Of a DNA stretch of 64,000 nt, positions 51,601 to 58,500 are shown piece after piece. A model generated the notes under the pieces. The model worked only from the letters and a program-made list of their open reading frames with translations, was not told where the DNA came from and did not search any database. The position numbers were made by a program, and so were the translations under genes. The DNA is taken from NCBI GenBank assembly GCA_949152475.1, contig OX424559.1:33835119-33899118 (forward strand). The letters are read 5' to 3'. Numbering within the stretch: position 1 is the stretch's first letter; every line of letters starts with the position of its first letter. Source of the DNA: Terebella lapidaria. Its lineage: Eukaryota > Annelida > Polychaeta > Terebellida > Terebellidae.

Positions 51601-52501
51601 GACAAATCTGTTCTTCGAAATCCACATTCCGAGGCAAGCCGTGTAATACACTCTCCCTCTGGTCTTCACAGAAATGGAAGCCCCCTAAAAATGTCCCATA
51701 CTTATCATTATATATTTGTTGAAATGATGAATACACATTGAACTGGTCCGCTATGCTTGATACTCAGTCATATGCATGCCTATATTTGATGATATTTGAT
51801 CACATCGAAGATATGTATAAATGACAATGAAAATCTATTGGATTTGGGAACATAATTCCTCACCGTTCATTTAGTGTCACATACCTTTAACATCCAGATC
51901 TTCCGTGTCAGTGATGTTCGGCCCAATACCATTACCAGCAGAACACTTATAGACATCTGAGTCCAGAATACTGATGGGCTCAAATTTATAATCTGTCTCA
52001 GAGTTCACTGATCGAGACAACTCAGTCGAGGCTCTACTTATATCAACGACAGAATCGGGTCTGCTGTTGACGGAACAAGTCAGGGTGACGTCACTGCCAT
52101 GAAACAGCTCTTCTGGAGAAGTCATGAATTCTTTCCATTCGGTGCTAACTACAAGTAAAAAGGGTTCATAACGATAGTGTGGGATACCTCAATCGAATAT
52201 GAATAACATGGTAGTTCATTGCACAATGGAATGTACATAAACTTACAGTTCACTGTCATCACAACCGATATCTGCTTCGAGCCATAGTCATTCACACTCT
52301 GGCAGGTATAAGTGGCGTGGTCAGTCCTTTGTATATTTGGGAATCTGAGTTCTGGACCATTGTGAGTCCAAGAATCACTGGACCGTGTCCATGTGAAAGT
52401 ACAAGCTGGTGAACAGTCTGAATTACATGTGACAATCACTTCATCTCCCTCCATGACAGTGAGTGGACCTGGAGGGCTTAGTGTTAATCCAAGAGGACCG
52501 T
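21546..52501 (-). CDS. Gene B: Ig/FN3 receptor with pseudokinase domain (16 exons seen, 5' partial)
   Basis: Hand-assembled on the minus strand: 52501-52247, 52148-51885, 51684-51352, 51183-50878, 50794-50519 (three Ig, two FN3), 49903-49791 (TM), 46164-46099 and 26557-26438 (juxtamembrane), then 26326-26182, 25977-25870, 25764-25604, 25530-25402, 22240-22132, 21922-21826 and 21651-21546 (kinase-like domain). All phases match, giving 861 residues in frame to TAA at 21548-21546. The kinase-like part has a VTVKK lysine, a MEYAPAGNLRQYL hinge, SAPEV, SDIWAFGILVWEIF and CWMYKPDRR. HRDLAARN reads FYCLSTDH and DFG reads GFS, so catalysis is unlikely. It is probably a single-pass receptor pseudokinase. 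The weakest link is the 19.5-kb intron between 46099 and 26557, supported by phase (0-0) and continuity of tyrosine-rich sequence only. No signal peptide exon was recognised upstream. Confidence 0.7.
21826..21922 (-). CDS. Gene B exon: kinase-like helix G region
   Basis: Phase 1-2 exon of 97 bp. GERPLSNLTDKEARERLKRG and then QKLKIANSFSQD fit the usual PY.....E....L..G.R...P..C...LY. Acceptor TTTTCAG, donor GTTAGT. Confidence 0.82.
22132..22240 (-). CDS. Gene B exon: kinase-like APE motif to helix F
   Basis: Phase 0-1 exon of 109 bp. It encodes PIRWSAPEVIELRHVHESD and then IWAFGILVWEIFNLG, an excellent match to the P+1 loop, APE and helix F of tyrosine kinases (typically SDVWSFGVLLWEIF). Acceptor TATCGCAG, donor GTGCGT. 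The 3.2-kb intron before it carries a duplicated repeat block and a hairpin. Confidence 0.88.
22388..23683 (+). repeat. Dispersed nuclear-receptor-half-site repeat in a gene B intron
   Basis: It starts with TTAGCCCAAAGGCTAGATAG and GGTTACCGGAC, and has internal AAGGTCA-rich units. It carries two tail sections ending in CGCCACGGCAATAGGTTATC and GGTCCGGTAACCTA. The outer GGTTACCGGAC and GTCCGGTAACC ends are inverted, like short terminal repeats. Confidence 0.75.
24333..24488. repeat. Hairpin palindrome with GGGTTTC/GAAACCC arms
   Basis: Arms 24341-24385 and 24432-24480 are reverse complements with few mismatches (GGGGGTTATTGCACAAT against ATTTTGTGCAATAACCCCC). The loop is short and GC-rich. 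No coding content. Confidence 0.85.
24830..25400. repeat. Segment duplicated at 34.1-34.7 kb
   Basis: Shares ordered blocks with 34100-34690: GAGCAAGAGTCC, GGTATTT/GGGTTTTTTAA, TATCGTGCCT and CATAGTATCC.GCGAACTTTG. The block ends at the edge of the kinase-like exon 25530-25402 without including it. Confidence 0.6.
25402..25530 (-). CDS. Gene B exon: kinase-like catalytic and activation loops, catalytic residues replaced
   Basis: Phase 0-0 exon of 129 bp. FYCLSTDHVLMGTGQICKL aligns with HRDLAARNVLVGEGQxCKL, so the catalytic Asp is Cys and the Mg-binding Asn is His. TGFSS replaces TDFGL, so the DFG Asp is Gly. Framework residues around these sites are conserved, which argues for a maintained pseudokinase and not random decay. 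Acceptor GTTTCAG, donor GTATTG. Confidence 0.82.
25604..25764 (-). CDS. Gene B exon: kinase-like hinge and helices D-E
   Basis: Phase 1-0 exon of 161 bp. It encodes DYMLMEYAPAGNLRQYLSS, a clear tyrosine-kinase hinge and helix D, then a spacer and LQQITSGLNVVVSLK, matching helix E before the catalytic loop. Acceptor CACTGACAG, donor GTGAGT. Confidence 0.85.
25870..25977 (-). CDS. Gene B exon: kinase-like helix C
   Basis: Phase 1-1 exon of 108 bp: KRNADVLEEYLNSAAKIL, then a PHTIGCYS segment. This matches the helix C to strand 4 region (typically EV.il..l.HPNIv.l). A glutamate suitable for the lysine salt bridge is present. Acceptor TTTCCAAG, donor GTTTGT. Confidence 0.75.
26182..26326 (-). CDS. 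Gene B exon: juxtamembrane end and kinase-like N-lobe strands 1-3
   Basis: Phase 0-1 exon of 145 bp. It starts with TTVYDSLQ, then NIVVGSIISEGPVFRI aligns with the glycine-rich loop (one of the usual glycines kept in place), and QRVTVKKAG aligns with the strand carrying the ATP-binding lysine. The loop is degenerate compared with GxGxFG. Donor TACG/GTGATG. Confidence 0.68.
26438..26557 (-). CDS. Gene B exon: juxtamembrane tyrosine exon 2
   Basis: A 40-codon phase 0-0 exon after TTTTGCACAG. It contains NDVQYEDIGK (VQYEDI fits the ITIM consensus) and KLYEGLNED. Donor AAG/GTATTT. It lies immediately upstream of the kinase N-lobe exon and fits the acidic, tyrosine-bearing juxtamembrane segment of receptor kinases. 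Confidence 0.72.
26655..26830 (+). repeat. Inverted copy of a sequence next to the 46.1-kb exon
   Basis: About 175 bases starting ATGCGCAATCAGTTTGAAG match the reverse complement of 45920-46095. Each copy lies close to one of the two gene B juxtamembrane exons. Confidence 0.75.
27504..27603. repeat. Near-perfect 100-bp hairpin palindrome
   Basis: GATAATGCAC..AGACG at the left is mirrored by CGTC..TTGTGCATTATC at the right. The centre is CGTGCCCTTCGGGCACTCGG. It is followed by CAGGAACACTAGGTTTTACA, which recurs in reverse at about 45880-45900. Confidence 0.9.
27860..28470. repeat. ~220-bp tandem unit with an internal hairpin, about three copies
   Basis: Each unit has AAGTTGACTGCTACGAGTA, GCTGAATGAAGTTAACA and TTGTTAGCCAACAA. 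Each also has the hairpin CATACTGGCCATAGTATT and its mirror, at about 27925-27960, 28135-28172 and 28353-28390. Confidence 0.8.
28598..30470 (+). repeat. Dispersed nuclear-receptor-half-site repeat, longest copy
   Basis: It starts TTAGCCCAAGGGCTAAGAAA and then GGTTACCGGACAAT. About five head units of ~133 bp follow (exact AGGTCAAAGGTCA at about 28811, 28944 and 29076), then three rounds of the CCCATTTGGGCCGAG tail. It ends with GACGGACG runs and GGTTATCGGACC. The long open frame 29755-30303 falls in the tail repeats and is not a gene. Confidence 0.85.
30480..31530. other. Gene B intron sequence without recognised features
   Basis: AT-rich, no domain-bearing frame, no clear repeat apart from short duplicated phrases (CACAGTATTCAGC at about 31170 and 31290). 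Confidence 0.45.
31536..32363. repeat. Foldback element with palindromic 20-bp satellite arms (3)
   Basis: The terminal inverted repeats are GTGGCTGATATATGCCATAG and its mirror at 32340-32363. Arms 31618-31805 and 31895-32295 are tandem copies of a ~20-bp unit (AATATTAAATACGCGTACTT), itself close to a palindrome around ACGCGT. The centre is about 90 bp and non-repetitive. Confidence 0.9.
32370..33260. other. Gene B intron sequence without recognised features
   Basis: No exon, RNA gene or clear repeat seen. Confidence 0.4.
33270..34190. repeat. ~132-bp satellite, about six to seven copies
   Basis: The unit contains CAATAATAAATATTTCTCGTC, TTTATTGTGGTCAATAATAG and GTGAAATCTCTACTGGAC; starts recur near 33466, 33595, 33728, 33863, 33995 and 34126. 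A diverged single unit lies at about 24840-25000. Because 132 is a multiple of 3, frames run through several units without meaning a gene. Confidence 0.85.
35200..39060. repeat. 1.22-kb unit in three tandem copies
   Basis: The marker GATGATACAAAACTGAG lies at 35247, 37000 and 38224. Copies 2 and 3 are 1224 bp apart; copy 1 is longer because of an insertion (35487-36040). Copy 3 is cut short at about 39060. Each unit can be read as a short cysteine-bearing frame (YSKCESYSEGS.STFVFYL), interrupted differently in each copy. Confidence 0.85.
35487..36040. repeat. Insertion with TCATACGTATGA palindromic array
   Basis: Absent from the other two 1.22-kb units. It holds about 18 copies of TCATACGTATGAG-like palindromes (35535-35835) followed by ~200 bp of unique sequence. 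Probably a non-autonomous mobile element; no terminal repeats recognised. Confidence 0.7.
39498..39540 (+). repeat. GTCCGTCC microsatellite
   Basis: A run of CCGT/GTCC units directly before the 169-bp satellite; the same tetramer family appears inverted (GGACGGAC) in the dispersed repeat tails. Confidence 0.9.
39541..40716 (+). repeat. 169-bp satellite, seven copies
   Basis: The unit contains CTTGTGAACGCGATAACTT, CATACCAGAGGTGCATCATG and GGGTGACCTTGACC. Copies are nearly identical, so the array is young. 169 is not a multiple of 3, so each unit yields the same short frame in shifting phase; these frames are not genes. Confidence 0.95.
40720..44190. other. Gene B intron with diverged related repeats
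   Basis: It contains scattered relatives of the 44.2-45.1 kb duplication (for example 41220-41360 and 41820-41960), a poly-G run at about 41681-41694 and poly-C at about 42848-42856. No exon recognised. Confidence 0.4.
44190..45090. repeat. ~520-bp tandem duplication
   Basis: Two copies (about 44235-44590 and 44715-45085) share ACGTCTGCACATCAACTAAA, GTGCACAAATACATCAGGCA and ATGTATATGTGCACTTTT. A (GAT)n run at 44198-44225 precedes the first. Confidence 0.8.
46099..46164 (-). CDS. Gene B exon: juxtamembrane tyrosine exon 1
   Basis: A 22-codon phase 0-0 exon after TTTAAACAG. It contains KQRKDVVLYENASAN; the basic start suits a membrane-proximal position and YENA is a Grb2-type YxN site. Donor CAG/GTATTT. 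Its length and phases fit between the TM exon and 26557-26438. Confidence 0.6.
47095..47465. repeat. Palindrome related to the core of foldback 1
   Basis: Arms 47122-47190 and 47395-47455 are inverted (TTTCAGATTTCTATCACGAA against TTCCGATAGAAGTCTGG). They match the arms at 3560-3620 and 3795-3875. The loops also share a readable frame beginning YPNVK. The palindrome sits inside the larger inverted-repeat element at 46190-49747. Confidence 0.75.
47470..49200. other. Interior of the 3.55-kb element
   Basis: AT-rich, no domain-bearing frame. A CCCGGGAAC-rich palindromic patch lies at 49105-49180. Confidence 0.4.
49791..49903 (-). CDS. Gene B exon: transmembrane segment
   Basis: It follows acceptor ATATCCAG and encodes ESAATS, a hydrophobic run of about 23 residues rich in V, A and I, and then VVLWRKGIILK. 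The last eight core residues match the gene A TM exon while the helix differs. The 113-bp length makes the exon end in phase 0, unlike gene A (phase 1). That fits the phase 0 juxtamembrane exons of this gene. Donor GTGGGT. Confidence 0.8.
50221..50238. repeat. Poly-G run in a gene B intron
   Basis: A homopolymer of about 11 G lies in the intron between FN3-2 and TM exons (50518-49904). A Ser/Thr-containing frame beside it (50306-50037, minus) does not fit the phase 1-1 junction and is not called an exon. Confidence 0.6.
50519..50794 (-). CDS. Gene B exon: FN3-like domain 2
   Basis: Phase 1-1, 276 bp, with ALITWEISN, HLTIVACDS and FVFLITFYDGI. The intron after it resembles gene A for about 30 bases and then the two genes become unalike by eye. 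Confidence 0.82.
50878..51183 (-). CDS. Gene B exon: FN3 domain 1
   Basis: Phase 1-1, 306 bp, with SLYLSWYAGYDGG, FVLEYTN and YRIQISARNSKG. It opens with EPPNTP, where gene A has EPPEAP. Confidence 0.9.
51352..51684 (-). CDS. Gene B exon: degenerate Ig-like domain 3
   Basis: Phase 1-1, 333 bp, the same length as in gene A, again with YGTYKM in place of the YxC core. It keeps HFCEDQ and ICQFAN. That both copies share the missing cysteine shows the loss predates the duplication. Confidence 0.8.
51885..52148 (-). CDS. Gene B exon: Ig domain 2
   Basis: Phase 1-1, 264 bp, with LTCSV and SDVYKCSAGN. It is nearly identical to 878-1141; the few changes seen are conservative (VVVIS to VVDIS, FHPIS to FEPIS). 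Confidence 0.88.
52247..52501 (-). CDS. Gene B exon: Ig domain 1
   Basis: Phase 1-1, 255 bp, with Ig core VTC, TWTR and ATYTC. It differs from the gene A exon at only a few residues (for example F for Y before TWTR). Acceptor TTTCCAG, donor GTAAGT. The exon upstream, with the start codon, was not found between here and the window end. Confidence 0.9.
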
Positions 52502-52611
52502 CTGGAAATGAGGTAATGCAACACAATAAATGGTCAGGACAAAACGTAGGTAACAAAGTAAAACCTTTAGCAATTCCTCAATAGCTCATGGTGCATACTG
52601 GGGAGCTAAAT

Positions 52612-53310
52612 ATTTAGTCCAAGGGCTATGAAAAGCTACCGGACAATATCTATTTTAGATATTAGCCTTTTGTCCCATGACCTCATTGGTCAACTCAAGG
52701 TCATGAGAGTGTTCAGCATATATCATTTCTAGTATGTCCACAGTTGATTCCTAAACTGTCAAGTCGATAATAAGTGAAATATCAACCAATTCATTATCTG
52801 ACCTTGAAAATGAGGTCAAAGATGAAGTTCAAGGTCATCAGAATATTCAGCATATATCATTTCCTCTATGTTCGCAATTAATTCCTAAGCTGTAAATTCG
52901 ATAATAAGCGAGATATAAGCCATTTTGTTCTCTGACCTTGAAATTGAGGTTAAAGGTCAAATTCGAAGTCACCAAAATATTCAGCATATATCATTTCCAA
53001 TATGTTCACTATGGATTCCTAAGCTGTAAAGTCGATGATAAGCGAGATATTGGCCATCTTGTGCTCTGGCCTCGAACTGAAGTTCAAAGTCAAATCCAAG
53101 GTCATCAATATATCCAGTGTGTATCATTTTCTATATGTCCACAATTGGTTCCCAAGCTATAAAGTCAATAGAGGAGCAAGATATTAGCCATTTGTCCTTT
53201 GTCTTTGAAAATGAGGTCAAAGGTCAAATTCAAGGTCATGGCAAAATTCAGCGTATATCATTTTCTATGTTCACAATTGATTCCTAAGTTGTAAAGTCAC
53301 CTTCTAAAGT
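52612..53310 (+). repeat. Dispersed nuclear-receptor-half-site repeat, upstream of gene B Ig1
   Basis: It starts TCCAAGGGCTATGAAAAGCT and ACCGGACAAT, and continues with ~133-bp units (exact AGGTCAAAGGTCA at about 53216). This is the partner of the 1-411 copy and confirms that the inverted duplication extends beyond the first Ig exon. Confidence 0.8.
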
Positions 53311-53999
53311 CACCACCACACTCACTTTATCCACTTCGACCACAGCACTATAGATGTAATGCATGTAGTATATAATTGATATATCGAATCATCTTTATTC
53401 AGTTCAAGATTGTTCGATGTGATCTTGTATTATCAAGGCTGAAACCTTACAATCAAGACTTAACAAGTAGGCCTGGTTAAAAGTAATATATACCAGTAAT
53501 CAAGATCGTTCATAATTGTCCTCATTTCAGGCGCACTCCCAACCATTATCTTGGATGTAATCTACAGCCGAGAGCGCTCTCTGGTGTTTAAAACAGCAGA
53601 AATAAAAGGCTTATCACATCTCCTCCAAACTACAGCCTGTCACTATTCATAATAATGAGGGAATACTTCTTCATGGACGATTTGCCCCTGATCTATGTTG
53701 TGTTTCGCATGTTTGTAAACCACATATTCCATTATAGCAAGATTATTTTTGTGAAGAATATTTTCGTAGTATATAGTCACAAACACCACCGAAGGTTCGT
53801 TTACTAGTCCTGTAGTTTCAAAGGAATAAACATTTATATCTCGTCCAGCTCATGTCCTAGAAACATACAAACACGATAATTTCTGTGTGAGGTGCAGGAG
53901 TTCGAATATATAGAATTTGACAAATTGGGCCAAAACTTTGGCGGGAAAATATCCCATGTCAACAGAAAGGTCAAATCGGTCATGATGTTTTCTATGATC

Positions 54000-54000
<1 letters not shown>
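53311..54000. other. Sequence without recognised features
   Basis: I looked on the minus strand for a gene B signal-peptide exon and found none with a convincing donor. Confidence 0.35.
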
Positions 54001-54002
<2 letters not shown>

Positions 54003-54042
<40 letters not shown>

Positions 54043-54045
54043 ATA
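54003..54045. repeat. (TTA)n microsatellite
   Basis: About 14 perfect TTA/ATT repeats. Confidence 0.95.
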
Positions 54046-54589
54046 AGGATCGTACCCATAAAAGGCGACCTCTCCTAAAAATTGTTATAACTCCCTCAGA
54101 TTGTAAAATTTGTCAACAAATATGACATATATTATTGTTCTTGCATAGTTTTAGATGGCTACTGGTTCAAACTTGTTTTCATTTTTGGAGTTTCTGAGAT
54201 AACTCTCAAAAAGTCTTACGAAACGGGGCATGTCATGCATTGTGATGAAATACCTTTGTGATGTGCGGGTTTCAAATATATTTCAGCATAGAAGCATTAT
54301 TTGGGTGTCAATAATTTTCATTAACAGCATTTCTCATTATCTACAGCAAGAAAAAAGTTGAAATTTCCGAATTTGAGAACATGCGGTTCCGGGGTAGTAT
54401 TTGAATCACACTCGAAAGCTTCAGTTGACACGCAAATGTTGTTTAGAACAAAGACATCTATTTACCCTTGACCGATTCACTTTTCATGCACATGAGTGAG
54501 TATATACATATGTTCCATACCTAGAGAAGCGGTAATGATGATCATAGGCACTTGGGTGCATTAAACTCTGCATGTTTGGAAATGGGTAC

Positions 54590-55260
54590 AGGATTCCAGC
54601 CGCAGGCGGGGTATGTAAACCAGCCTCGGAAGGGGTATGTAAGCCCGCCTGAGGAGGGATATTGGCATGTATGACATGGAACAAGGTGGGAAGATCGACA
54701 TTTCGTGCACGTAAATTAATATATACATACAACACATGCCAAGACAAGCAGATTTAATGACCCTAGACCCTTGCATTTAATATCATGCCCCCTCGGCAGG
54801 GGTATGTAAGCCATCTCAAGGAAGTGTATAGCTGCTTAGGAGGGTAGTTGACCCATGCCAGGAGGCCTAAGTATTGGAGTTGACCCATGCCTAAGGAGGC
54901 CTAAGGTGGGGAGGTGACCTATGCCTAAGGAGGCCTAAGGCGTGGAGGTGACCCATGCCTAAGGAGGCCTAAGGTGGGGAGGTGACCCATGCCTAAGGAG
55001 GCCTAAGGAGGGGAGGTGACACATGCCTAAGGAGGCCTAAGGTGGGGGTGACCAATGCTTAAGGAGGCCTAAGGTGGGGAGGTGACCCATGCCTAAGGCC
55101 TAAGGTGGGGACGTGACCCATGCCTAAGCAGGCCTAAGGTGGGAACGTGACCCATGCCTAAGGAGGCTTAAGGTGGGTAGGTGACCCATGCTTCAGGAGG
55201 CCTAAGGACAGGAGGTGACCCATGCGTATAAGGATGTGTAAGTACCAATATGTAAGCCGG
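54590..55260. repeat. Minisatellite with GGCCTAAGG units
   Basis: About 12 copies of a ~36-bp unit (AGGTGACCCATGCCTAAGGA, GGCCTAAGGTGGGG), flanked by looser GGGGTATGTAAGCC units. Copies vary in length. Confidence 0.9.
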
Positions 55261-55476
55261 CATAGGGATTGGCATTGGTATGTATGACCTGAAAGGTGGG
55301 AAGATCGGCACTTCAAGCACGTAAATGGATATAGACATACGTTAATACATACCTAGACAAGCAGATTTAATGATCCTAGACTCTTGGGTGCATTTGATAT
55401 TATGAAAAATAGTGGACTAGTAGGCCCAAGTTGGGATGACGGGGTATCTAAGCCAGCCTAAGGAGGTGTATCGGCA

Positions 55477-55570
55477 TATATAATAATAATAATAATAATA
55501 CTTTATTTTTATATAGCGCATACAAATTAAAATTCTCGATGCGCTTAACAATAAAACCACAAGTTAAACA
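55477..55570. mobile_element. SINE/LINE 3'-tail-like fragment
   Basis: An (ATA)n run followed by CTTTATTTTTATATAGCGCA and AATTCTCGATGCGCTTAACA. This resembles the tail shared by many SINEs and LINEs of marine animals (CTTTATTTATATAGCGC, GCGCTTTACA). Only this ~90-bp piece is seen. Confidence 0.5.
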
Positions 55571-55729
55571 ACACAAAAGTGTACAAAACATTATTAAATA
55601 ACACAAAAGTGAGTAAAATAGATTAAAATATGCTAGTGGATTATATGACCTGGAGGTGGTAAGATCAACTTTTCAGGCGCGTTAATGAATATATACATAC
55701 ATTAGACTACATGCCTAGGCAACCAGATT

Positions 55730-55832
55730 TAAAGCTGATGGAGCCGTATATAAGGGGGGCCCTCCCCCCCGCCCACTGCAGAGCATGGGCTGGGGGGACG
55801 TCTCCCCTTATATACGGCTACGGCAGCTTTAA
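55730..55832. repeat. Hairpin palindrome around a GC-rich loop
   Basis: The arms read AAAGCTG, GAGCCGTATATAAGGGG and the mirror CCCCTTATATACGGCT, CAGCTTT. It is similar in build to the hairpins at 24.4 and 27.5 kb but differs in sequence. Confidence 0.85.
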
Positions 55833-56159
55833 TGTTCCTAGGGATGATGGGATATGTAAGTCCCAAGTGTGCCTGCTGTGTCAGGGCATCAATGGAAAGA
55901 AGCATATTATCTCCATGTAGGGGAGAGACGTGTAATATGGACCGGTGTGTAATATGGACCACCCCTGGTAGAAGCAGCAGGACGGTATATATATTCATGG
56001 CGATTGACGTAGTTATGACACTCATCAATTGTGTGTTTTTGTCATCGAGGAAGTGCAAGGTACAGTACTGTAAAAAGTCATATTTTGCTAGACGATGTTT
56101 TTGGCAGCGAGGAAAAAAAAACACCAAAATAAATCTCGTATGGAATTCCTGAAGAGACA

Positions 56160-56775
56160 TTAAGACTTACTACTTACTGAATGAACATTATATATATATA
56201 ACGGTTTACCACTTGCTACTTTGCTGTAACTTACCACCTACTACTTACTCATTACTACTTACCATTTACTACAGTAACTTACCACTTACTACTTTCCACT
56301 TATGACTAGGCTAGTAGTAGAGTATACTAGTACACTACCTGTCAAAAGTAGGACACTTTGGTAATGTGCGAATCAGTAATTACGTGAGTATGTCATATAT
56401 GCAAACAGTTTCAGCACTTTATAGCCAAAGGTTAATCATCCTTCATCTGGTCCTTGCTTTCTTGTACCCAGATGTGACATTCCTAAGCACAGCATGCCAC
56501 TTTCATTGAGACTTAAAACATGTGGTTTCACTAGCGTCATAATACTTTTGTCAGGTAGTGTAAGTGGTAAGTAGTACGTAGTAAGTCGTAAGTGGCAAGT
56601 AGTACGTAGTAAGTCGTACGTGGTAAGTAGTACATAGTAAGTCGTAAGTGGTAAGTAGTACATAGTAAGTCGTAAGTGGTAAGTAGTAGGTGGTAAGTTA
56701 ACAGTAAGTGGTAAGTCGTTAGGCCATATAACATCTATTCAGTAAGTAGTAAGTGGTAAGTCGTGAAGTCCCTTC
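56160..56775. repeat. Foldback element with tandem-repeat arms (4)
   Basis: The left arm (about 56215-56320) is built of CTTACCACTTACTACTTAC units, the right arm (about 56560-56770) of the reverse complement. Inner ends are inverted (ACACTACCTGTCAAAAG and CTTTTGTCAGGTAGTGT), as are the outer ends (ACTTACTACTTACTGAATG and its mirror). The spacer 56350-56545 is unique. Confidence 0.85.
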
Positions 56776-56984
56776 ATTCTGCATCATTCATTCACCGTAA
56801 TACGGAAGAGAATTAGGGACATGACACAAATTAGTCTCTTTCCAGTATGGCTAACCAGTACATACAACTAGTAATGTGGTTAGAGTTGGTTTGTATGTTA
56901 ATCGTAGCCTGCGATTCGAGCTCAGTTGGTTTGCTTTGATCTTCCCAAATAAGTATATCAGTCCCTTTTGATGGGTAAGTAGTA

Positions 56985-57313
56985 CCCTCAGTAGGGGTAT
57001 GTAGCACCCTCCGATGGGTATGTCAGGCTTTCAAAGGGGGTATGTATCTCCTTGTATGGGGTATCTCTAACTTTCGAAGGGGTATGTCGGGCCCTGAAAT
57101 GGGCATGTCATGCCTTCAATGGGGGTATGTCTGTCTTGAGAAGGGTATGTCTGACCCTCCGATGGGGTATATCCTGCCTTGCCAGGGGTATATATGACTT
57201 TCGTGTGGGGCATGCCCGACCTTCATGTACCCTCATGGTAGGGGTATGTGCGGCCCTTACTTGGAGACCATGGGGTAGTTCAAGATAATCTGTCGTACAT
57301 ACCCCCACAATTA

Positions 57314-57344
<31 letters not shown>

Positions 57345-57345
57345 C
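56985..57345. repeat. GGGGTATGT minisatellite and (TTA)n run
   Basis: About ten diverged ~30-bp units (GGGGTATGTCTG, CCTCCGATGGGGTAT) up to 57250, then a (TTA)n run at about 57312-57345. Confidence 0.75.
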
Positions 57346-58230
57346 ATCGCATATCGTGTGGAGAATTGGTCATGTAATGTGTTCAGTGCTTTATTCTGTT
57401 TGTTTAAAAGGCGTTCCAACAAAGACAGACCGTGACGACAGACCGTGATTCATAGGATGCCAAGACCACGGGCGGATACGTAAACGGGTTCGTGAAAACC
57501 AGGGGTGTTCGCGATAGTTTTACGTGTGATAGCCATGTTTTAGCATTCCCTGTGTTTACATGCCTTATTCATGCTGGAGATATATAGTGTTTGAGAAGCT
57601 AGCTTTCATCTTCCATTTTCCTCGAAAATATCGTAGCCTATATATCAATACACACGCAAAGACACCCCAAAAACACACGTCAATTCCCCCCCAAAAAACC
57701 CCATTACCCGCACAATAGACACACGCGCGTTGTCCGCTCGCTGTCCAAAATAGTGCTGGTTGTGAGAATCAGGCTTACAGGATAACTGTACAGCCGAACA
57801 CATACAAGTATCTGTTGAATAAAAGTTACGTTACTTACTAATTTTCAGTTCACTGATAATTCCACACGTCTAAGTTACACGACTATTCAAAGGGAATTCG
57901 CAAAATTGACGACCTAATCACAGAGTATTGGTACTGGATATTGTTCGCTAGGCACGGAATTTTATTGATCCCGCCCGCGGAGTTATTTTTAGATCATCGA
58001 GAATTCCAAGATACCCCTCAGAGGGGCGAGATGCTAAAAGTATCTGCTTTCATGCAAAAGTCATCAAATACCATTCGGCCTGTTGTCACTTTCGTCTCGC
58101 TCATAGCAAGAAGAAAACATTCTGAACAAAACGTACCCCCAGTGAAAGCGCCTAGTATATATAGTCCTATACTGACAAAACGTACCAGGGTTGTGACATA
58201 CATCCATACATACATACCCCGACCATGACA
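57346..58230. other. Sequence without recognised features
   Basis: No exon, RNA gene or repeat recognised. Confidence 0.4.
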
Positions 58231-58500
58231 ATTGCCATATTGACCTTCCAAGGTCATTGAAGGTGAAATTTAAGATTACCATTGAAACTGCAATATGATT
58301 TCCCATTTGATATTGCCAATATTTAGGCTATATCTTGAAGTGTGCTACGAGTTTACTCTATACAACTCCCATTCTGAAGGAAATATGAGGTCAAATGTCA
58401 AATTCAAGGTCATAACAATATTCAGCATATATTATTACATGTATGTTCACAATTGATTCCCAAGCCGTTAAGTTGATAACAAAAAACAAATATAACAATC
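58231..58500. repeat. Fragment of the nuclear-receptor-half-site repeat
   Basis: It has TGACCTTCCAAGGTCATTGA, GAGGTCAAATGTCAAATTCA and AGGTCATAACAATATTCAGC, ending CCAAGCCGTTAAGTTGATAA. Truncated and diverged. Confidence 0.65.
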
